A DNA stretch of 6,957 bases, from positions 1-6,957 of the forward strand of contig CALMGA010000467.1 in the NCBI GenBank assembly GCA_937863205.1, written 5' to 3'. Shown piece by piece: positions 1 to 4,368 of this stretch. This DNA comes from an uncultured Beijerinckiaceae bacterium. GTDB taxonomy: Bacteria; Pseudomonadota; Alphaproteobacteria; Rhizobiales; Beijerinckiaceae. The position numbers and the translations under genes were made by a program. Under the pieces are notes generated by a model. That model was not told the origin of the DNA. It saw only the letters and a program-made list of their open reading frames with translations, and made no database searches. Every line of letters begins with the position of its first letter. Within the stretch, counting starts at the first letter, position 1.

Positions 1-1526
1 TTCCCGCAGACCGCGCCGCCTGATCGACGCCGTCACCCAGCTTACGTCATAGCTCGCGCGGCCGTGCATCTGACGCTTGATCAGCTTCAGCCTGGTGATC
101 TGCCCTTCGGTCTGGCCGTTCGACCAGGGGCTGGTGATCGCCGCGGCCACGGCCGCCTTAACCTTGCCGACACCGGCACTGAACGAAGCCAGCAGGCTGG
201 CGGCGGTGTCGCTGATCCAGCCGTCAAGATCGCCGCCCCTTCGACGCACCATGGCGTGGAAGCGCTCGAGCAGGCCACGGGCCTCGACCGGCGCCGGCAC
301 GCCCGCCTCGATGGTCGCCACCGTCACCGTATCGGCCTTGCTCAAGTGTTCTCGTCCAATTGTCATCAATCGCGCAAGCGTTCTGGCCGAGGGCACGCGC
401 CCGAGCTGCTGGTTGCTCACCGTGTCCGCCCGCCGGCGCCGGGTCGTCCACTCGCCGACGACCTGAAGCGAGCCGCGGAACCCGTGCTCCTGCAGATGTC
501 GCCATAGCGCCGCGCCGTTGCGGCAGCCGGCCGCCCAAAGTTCGTCCAAGAGGGGCAGGTGCGCCGCGAGCGAACTCTGCCTTGTGCGGAAGATGTCGGT
601 GCGCTCGCCGGGGATCACCTGCCGCACCAGCTTGCGGCTGTGACCGGTTCGCTTGACGATCTGCTTGATCGGCACGCCGTCCCCGGCGAGCGCCAGGACG
701 GCGGCGTTGGTGTCCTCGCAATGAAGGAAGCCCTCGACCTGCAGCCGCTCGGCGGAGGTGAGCAGCTCGGGGTTGATCACCGTCGCGCCGACCGCCGCGC
801 GGACCGGTGCCCATGGACTTGCGCACGGCATCCAGAAAGGCCGTGCTGGCGTTCGCCATCGGATGCCAACGATCCGCGACCTGCACGGCATCGCGCAACA
901 CGATCCTGCTCCCGGGATGGTTGGCCAACCACGCCTGCACGGTGGCAACCTCGCGGTCGGGCAGCAGCGCCACGATCCGTCGCCGCTCCCCGTAGCAGAC
1001 GATGCTGCCATACCGGTGATTGCGCCGGACCGCCCAGTCATCGAGGCCGATCGCGGTCAGCGGCTTGGCGGGGCGCTGCGCCCGGCGGCGCAACACGCGC
1101 AGCCGCGTGTCCCGGCTGACCGGCAGCATCAGGCGTCCGGCGAAGCTCGCCCCTGGTCGCCCGCCCAGCGCCAGCCCGAGGTGATGGACGATGCCCTCCA
1201 GCCGCGCCGTCCGTCGCGCCCGCACAGGGAGCACGCCGTCCCCGAAGCGTTCGGCGAAGACGCGCCGGCAACAGCTTGGCTTGTCGCAGCCGAACCGACG
1301 TGTTGTGAGGCGGACGCTGCCACCGGCACAGGGCAAGTCTGAGACATGGCGGACCATGGCGGACGGTGCGGCTGTGAACGCGTTGCGACGGTGTTTGGCA
1401 GCTCGGGCAAGGGGCAAAGCATGCCGTTGAGGCGGCCTTGACCAGGATCTGGCTGTCGGCCTCAACGGTGTGATGGACAGCCAAGCCACCAGGAATGAGA
1501 GAGAAAAACCGGAAGGCTGCACGCAT
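1..1526 (-). pseudogene. ISL3-family transposase, frameshifted, 3' end cut by window
   Basis: This is a DDE transposase of the ISL3 family, read in three successive minus-strand frames. Frame one (1526 to about 1365) starts at an ATG preceded by AGGA and gives the N-terminal zinc-finger part (CPSC, then HSRTVRH). Frame two (about 1354 to 809) resumes with VSDLPCAGG, a second Cys pair (CDKPSC), the LALGGRPGA and LPVSRDT helix-turn-helix-like stretch, the first catalytic Asp in GLDDWAVRRNHRYG (codon 1042-1040), then LLPDRE and AVQVADRWH. Frame three (807 to 1) gives INPELLTSAERLQ, RTGHSRKLVRQV, GCRNGAALWRHL, PSARTLARLM and the catalytic Glu in WSNGQTEGQI (Glu codon 108-106), followed by LIKRQMHGRA. 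Frame three is open to the window edge, but its last 45 nt do not resemble the usual family C-terminus. Family members keep the RD and PDAVQVADRWH motifs about 15 residues apart; here they are fused (VLRDAVQVADRWH), so a piece of the core is probably lost. No active full-length protein can be made. The family call is from remembered motifs and is strong. Confidence 0.9.
1345..1364. repeat. 10-bp tandem duplication that breaks the ISL3 transposase
   Basis: The 10-mer CATGGCGGAC occurs twice in direct succession (1345-1354 and 1355-1364). On the minus strand it lies at the junction where the first transposase frame (HSRTVRHG) gives way to the second (VRHVSDLPC). Removing one copy restores a continuous reading HSRTVRHVSDLPCAGG, which is what the family has at this place. 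The repeat is therefore the cause of the first frameshift. Confidence 0.9.
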
Positions 1527-1596
1527 GGTGATGATCCTGCTGACGCAGCAGCGGAACGCCACCGGCAGACATCATCGAGATCGCGCCAGACCCCCT

Positions 1597-1787
1597 ATTC
1601 AAAGCCGATCCGGGATCCCGTTCCAGTGCTGTTTGATACGCCATCACCCACGATCCGTTCCACGGCGAGTGGAACGACGCCATCCATCCCACCGCAGACG
1701 CAGCACTTAACTCCGGATGACTCCTTAGACCATCGGACGGATAATCGGCACGTTGAAAGGGGCTAAACTGAGGGCTGTTTGTGCGCC
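1597..1787. other. Unassigned spacer between two IS relics
   Basis: This stretch lies between the presumed ISL3 end and the leader of the IS630-family relic. I recognise no gene in it on either strand. Short open frames exist (for example minus-strand codons reading WNGSWVMAYQTALERDPG at about 1660-1607) but they match no family I know and have no supported start. It contains the hairpin at 1656-1676. The last part, from about 1763 (CTAAACTGAGGG), may include the left end of the IS630 relic, but no partner repeat is present to prove it. Confidence 0.4.
1656..1676. repeat. Perfect inverted repeat, 8-bp arms, 5-nt loop
   Basis: CGTTCCAC at 1656-1663 pairs perfectly with GTGGAACG at 1669-1676 around the loop GGCGA. 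No T-run follows on either strand, so it does not look like an intrinsic terminator. A partly similar word, GATCCCGTTCCAG, occurs about 40 nt to the left (about 1613-1625). It could be a leftover of a mobile-element end or a protein site; nothing in the sequence decides this. Confidence 0.6.
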
Positions 1788-1798
1788 GGAGGTGATCA
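1788..1798 (+). promoter_or_regulatory. Intact Shine-Dalgarno before a destroyed start codon
   Basis: GGAGGTGATCA is a near-perfect complement of the 16S rRNA 3' end. It is followed directly by ATC (1799-1801), not ATG, and then by codons for AGSYFLDLRERV, the usual N-terminus of an IS630-type transposase. The ribosome site has outlived its start codon. Confidence 0.65.
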
Positions 1799-2310
1799 AT
1801 CGCTGGTAGCTATTTCCTTGATCTGCGCGAGCGTGTGGCGGCTTCTGTCGAGGCGGGCATTCGCGTCACGAGGCGGGGCGCCCCTCCGCCGTCAGTGAAA
1901 GCTTCGCGCTCCGGCTGGTGCGCAGGATGGAACAGGCGGGCTCGCTGCCGCCCGGCCGGCGAAACCGGCCGCGCGGCAGCGGCAAGCTGGCGCCGCATAC
2001 CGCGTTCCTGGTCGGCGCGGTGGAGCCAAGCCCGACACCACCATGCCCGAATTGCGCGACCAGCTGACGGCGGCGTTTGCGTCGAGGCGGCGTCGACCGA
2101 GCTGTCGCGCTGGCTGTGCCGGCGCGGGTTCACGTAAAAAAAGCCCTGATGGCTTCCGACGGCGAGCGCGCCGACGTGGCCGAAGCACGCCGTAGCTGGA
2201 TCGGCGTCCGGCAGAAGCGGATGCGTGATCAACCAGCCCGCCAACCGATAATGCTGCGCAGTGCGGTGACGTGTTCGGGGACGAGACCGCCGTGACCACC
2301 AAAATGATTT
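1799..2310 (+). pseudogene. IS630-family transposase relic, multiple frameshifts, 3' truncated
   Basis: The N-terminal half of an IS630-family (Tc1/mariner-like DDE) transposase survives as pieces in successive frames. From 1799: AGSYFLDLRERVAASVEAG. From about 1863: SRHEAG, then VSESFALRLVRRMEQAGS and RGSGKLAPHTAFLVGAVE, the helix-turn-helix DNA-binding part. From 2028: KPDTTMPELRDQLTAAF. From 2081: VEAASTELSRWLCRRGFT, stopping at TAA (2135-2137). From 2137: KKALMASDGERADVAEARR, then WIGVRQKRMRDQPAR. From about 2271: VFGDETAVTTKM, where the Asp of DET (2280-2282) is the first catalytic residue. The four clear shifts, and the net change before DET, each equal loss of one nucleotide. The start codon is ATC instead of ATG. 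After about 2310 the match stops, so the rest of the catalytic domain (second Asp, final Glu) is absent. It cannot encode a working protein. Family assignment is from recognised motifs. Confidence 0.8.
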
Positions 2311-2787
2311 CGACCACGGAAATCTGAGCGGTTGCAAAATCGATACGCCGCCGACGGAGATCGATGGTTTCGCCGCGATGCGAGCCGCACACAATCGCCA
2401 AAGCAACGGATATGCGGAGCCGGCTCTTCTCGACGGTCCTAAGACGATCAATTGCCCGCTCCATGCTAAACTTCGACATCGAGGCGCGAGCGAGTTTCGT
2501 CGAAGCGACAGCAACAGCCGTGTTCTTCGCGACGAGTTCCCGGTCGACGGCCAAAGCGAGTGCCTGCTTGATGAGTTGGGGTTATCGCTCGCACGGCTGA
2601 GGGTGACGGGAGCGCCTTCTTAAGCGTTTGGACTCTGGGCTTGCCCAAGCTCGGTGATGTACGCGGCGCCGAGCAGAGGTCCGATCTTCTTTCCGATCAA
2701 AGGGCGGTTGGTACGCAGCAGGTCAACGATGGCGTTCACGGCTTGCCGCCGCAGGTCAAGCGGACGGCTGTAGCGTACGGGTGACAC
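2310..2787 (-). pseudogene. Phage-type tyrosine recombinase (integrase) relic
   Basis: Three minus-strand segments in different frames line up as the middle of one tyrosine recombinase. Segment one (2787 to about 2640) contains VNAIVDLLRTNRP and KIGPLLGAAYITELG, matching the core-binding (SAM-like) domain pattern of a PxLG turn followed by an L-rich strand. Segment two (about 2648 to 2585) reads VQTLKKALPSPSAVRAI, matching the 'LSPrTVR.I' helix. Segment three (about 2579 to 2310) reads QLIKQALALAVDRELVAKNTA, then FSMERAIDRLRTVEK, RISVALAIVCGSHRGETIDL and RRIDFATAQISVVE, matching the start of the catalytic domain. The usual catalytic Arg in G-L-R-x-GE is replaced by His (GSHRGE). The His-x-x-Arg and Tyr motifs are absent because the sequence breaks into the IS630 relic at about 2305-2315. 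The N-terminal arm-binding part is also missing, since truB ends only 37 nt upstream. Segment one alone is a 55-codon open frame with a possible GTG start. A dead fragment; phage or island origin is inferred. Confidence 0.65.
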
Positions 2788-2824
2788 GCCGCAACCGGTG
2801 CGCCGATCGCCGGCAGGCGGAGCG

Positions 2825-3772
2825 TCAGAACGGTAGATTGAACACCCGCGCCGGCACCAGCTCGCTTTTCACGATGGCGCCGACGGCGATCACCACACCG
2901 GAACAGGCGGCATAGGCCGGGCCATCGGGCGGCGGTTCGGCGCCGCGCAACAGCATCGGCTGGCCGCGGCGCAGGCGGGCGGCATCGGAGCGGTCGACCA
3001 GAATGCGCGTGAGCTCGCCCAAACCGGCCTCGACGCGTCGCAGGGCCACCCCGGCCGCCTCGGGCTCCTCCAGCGCCGCGAGCGCAACGGCGTCCGCCTC
3101 AAGGAACGGGCCGACGCGGGTGCGGCGCAGGGCAATGACGTGACCGTAGCAGCCCAGGGCCCGGCCGAGGTCGCGGGCGATCGCGCGGACATAGGTGCCC
3201 TTGCCGCAGCGCGCTTCGAACGTCGCCGTTTCACCCTCGGCCGAGACCACCGTCAGTTCGTGGATGGTCACGGCGCGCGGCGCCAGCTCGACCGTTTCGC
3301 CGCTGCGGGCCAGGTCATAGGCGCGCTCGCCGGCGATCTTGATGGCCGAAAAGGCGGGGGGTCTTTGCTCGACCGTGCCGAGGAAGCGCGGCAGGAGCGC
3401 CTCGAGGGCAGCCCGCTCCGGCCGCAGATCCGAGCGCGAAACCACCGTGCCGTCGGCGTCGTCGGTGTCGGTTTCCGCTCCCCAACGCACGGTGAAGCGG
3501 TAGCCCTTCTCGCCGTCCTGCACGTAGGGCACGGTCTTGGTCGCCTCGCCGAAGGCGATCGGCAGGATGCCGGAGGCGAGCGGGTCCAGCGTGCCGGCAT
3601 GACCGGCCTTCATGCCGTTGTAGATACGTTTCAGCCGCGACACCGCGTGTGTGGAGGTGATGCCGACCGGCTTGTCGAGCACGACCCAGCCGTTGACATC
3701 GACGCGCTTGGATCGGTGCTGCTTGCCTTTGGCCGGCGCGGTATCGGCCGAGTCGGAGAAGTCCCCGCTCAC
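2825..3772 (-). CDS. truB: tRNA pseudouridine(55) synthase TruB
   Basis: TruB isomerises uridine 55 in the T-psi-C loop of tRNAs to pseudouridine and also helps tRNA folding in the cytoplasm. The 315-residue product has the whole family pattern. [14 protein letters not shown] (27-40) is the first motif. [15 protein letters not shown] (58-71) carries the catalytic Asp at residue 63. [20 protein letters not shown] (136-155) is the motif II region, and [13 protein letters not shown] (191-203) holds the conserved Tyr194 and Arg196. A C-terminal PUA-like part ends in ARVFNLPF, a normal end for alphaproteobacterial TruB. Length is within the family range. The start is GTG at 3772-3770, overlapping the rbfA TGA by 4 nt (GTGA), which points to translational coupling; no strong Shine-Dalgarno is seen. 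About 25 polar, charged residues precede the conserved core. In many alphaproteobacteria rpsO follows; here mobile-element relics begin within 40 nt of the stop. The gene looks intact. Confidence 0.97.
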   Translation of the reverse strand: MSGDFSDSADTAPAKGKQHRSKRVDVNGWVVLDKPVGITSTHAVSRLKRIYNGMKAGHAGTLDPLASGILPIAFGEATKTVPYVQDGEKGYRFTVRWGAETDTDDADGTVVSRSDLRPERAALEALLPRFLGTVEQRPPAFSAIKIAGERAYDLARSGETVELAPRAVTIHELTVVSAEGETATFEARCGKGTYVRAIARDLGRALGCYGHVIALRRTRVGPFLEADAVALAALEEPEAAGVALRRVEAGLGELTRILVDRSDAARLRRGQPMLLRGAEPPPDGPAYAACSGVVIAVGAIVKSELVPARVFNLPF

Positions 3773-4179
3773 GCGTCGCGGTCCGGGGAGGGTGCCAGGT
3801 CCCGCTTCACGTCGGGAGAGTCGAGGATGGCATCGATCTTGGCACCATACTCGAAGCTGCTGTCGAGCCGGAAGCGAAGGTCGGGCGCGAATTTCATCGT
3901 CACGCGATGGGCGATCTCGCCGCGCAGGAACTTACGGTTTCGCTCCAGCGCCTCCACCACGGCGGCGGCGTCACGCCCGCCCAGCGGCATCACGTAGGCC
4001 GTGGCAAGCTTCAGGTCGGGGCTCATCTTGACGTCGGGCACGGTGATAACCTGCCCTTCCAGCGCGGGATCACTGACGCTGCCGCGCGACAGCAGGTCTG
4101 ACAAGGCGTGGCGGATTAGTTCGCCGACGCGCAACATGCGCTGGGACGGCTCACCGCCCTGCTGGTGATGACGGGACAT
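3769..4179 (-). CDS. rbfA: 30S ribosome-binding factor RbfA
   Basis: RbfA is a small KH-fold protein that binds the 30S subunit near the 5' region of 16S rRNA during late maturation and is needed for efficient growth in the cold. The 136-residue product matches the family end to end. [20 protein letters not shown] (14-33) is the first helix. [20 protein letters not shown] (45-64) is the beta-strand block, followed by [18 protein letters not shown] (76-93) and [20 protein letters not shown] (98-117), the conserved closing motif. I chose ATG at 4179 because similarity begins just after it and a purine-rich AAAGAAGAAGAG lies directly upstream. An in-frame ATG at 4281 would add 34 unconserved residues. 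The last codons overlap the truB start. The gene sits 189 nt downstream of infB on the same strand, so it may have some independent expression besides read-through. Confidence 0.96.
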   Translation of the reverse strand: MSRHHQQGGEPSQRMLRVGELIRHALSDLLSRGSVSDPALEGQVITVPDVKMSPDLKLATAYVMPLGGRDAAAVVEALERNRKFLRGEIAHRVTMKFAPDLRFRLDSSFEYGAKIDAILDSPDVKRDLAPSPDRDA

Positions 4180-4223
4180 CGCTCTTCTTCTTTGACCAAC
4201 AGCTCGCGGATGCCGGAAGGCGA

Positions 4224-4238
4224 GCCGATCGGATCGGC
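4224..4238. repeat. Short inverted repeat in the infB-rbfA gap
   Basis: GCCGAT (4224-4229) and ATCGGC (4233-4238) form 6-bp perfect arms around CGG. It lies about 45 nt upstream of the rbfA start. No T-run follows on the minus strand, so it does not resemble an intrinsic terminator. It could be a small leader hairpin; no function is shown. Confidence 0.4.
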
Positions 4239-4250
4239 CATCGCGGCAGC

Positions 4251-4263
4251 GGTATATATTAAC
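4251..4263 (-). promoter_or_regulatory. AT-rich patch, possible promoter element upstream of rbfA
   Basis: On the minus strand GTTAATATATACC stands out in a very GC-rich setting. It contains -10-like hexamers (TAATAT, TATATA) about 75 nt upstream of the rbfA ATG. I find no good -35 match at 16-18 nt spacing, so this is only a candidate promoter that would let rbfA-truB be expressed apart from infB. Confidence 0.22.
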
Positions 4264-4368
4264 GGGGACCGGTTTCGCCATGACCGCACCGCGATCGGGA
4301 CGGAGCGGCGACTCAAGGCAAGGCGGCCCGGGAACAGTGCGTGCTCTCGGCCGCGCCTTGGTATCGGC

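Larger units (their letters stand above)
1..1596 (-). mobile_element. Degenerate ISL3-family insertion sequence, one end inferred
   Basis: The transposase pseudogene and its 5' leader belong to one insertion sequence. The leader upstream of the transposase ATG runs for about 70 nt to a GGGGGTCTGG-type end on the minus strand (about 1596-1587). ISL3 ends often begin with a run of G, and the flanking TATTCAAA (about 1597-1604) is AT-rich and 8 nt long, as expected of an ISL3 target duplication. The opposite end lies beyond position 1, so neither the inverted repeat pair nor the duplication can be confirmed. The outer boundary is a guess; the element's identity is not. Confidence 0.4.

Noticed and set aside
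224..1522. A 432-codon minus-strand reading frame as an intact gene
   Set aside because: Only its middle third is real transposase sequence. The first 55 or so and last 190 or so codons are out of frame relative to the recognisable ISL3 motifs.
2134..2143. The A7 run in the IS630 relic as a programmed frameshift site
   Set aside because: Some IS630 elements do use A-rich slippery sites, but here the zero frame meets TAA within the run before slippage could act, and other frame breaks exist in any case. Loss of one C from TAC explains it better.
1810..2514. A 234-codon minus-strand reading frame
   Set aside because: It is antisense to the IS630 relic and out of frame with the integrase pieces; composition is Arg/Ala-rich as expected of GC-rich shadows.
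1892..2554. A 220-codon minus-strand reading frame as a gene
   Set aside because: Its first third is the integrase relic; the rest is antisense to the IS630 relic and has no meaning of its own.
3140..3997. A 285-codon plus-strand frame opposite truB and rbfA
   Set aside because: It crosses two well-supported minus-strand genes and shows no family features; long antisense frames are common at this GC content.
4182..4281. Upstream ATG at 4281 as the rbfA start
   Set aside because: The extra 34 residues are unconserved and Arg-rich; family similarity and a purine-rich ribosome site support the ATG at 4179.
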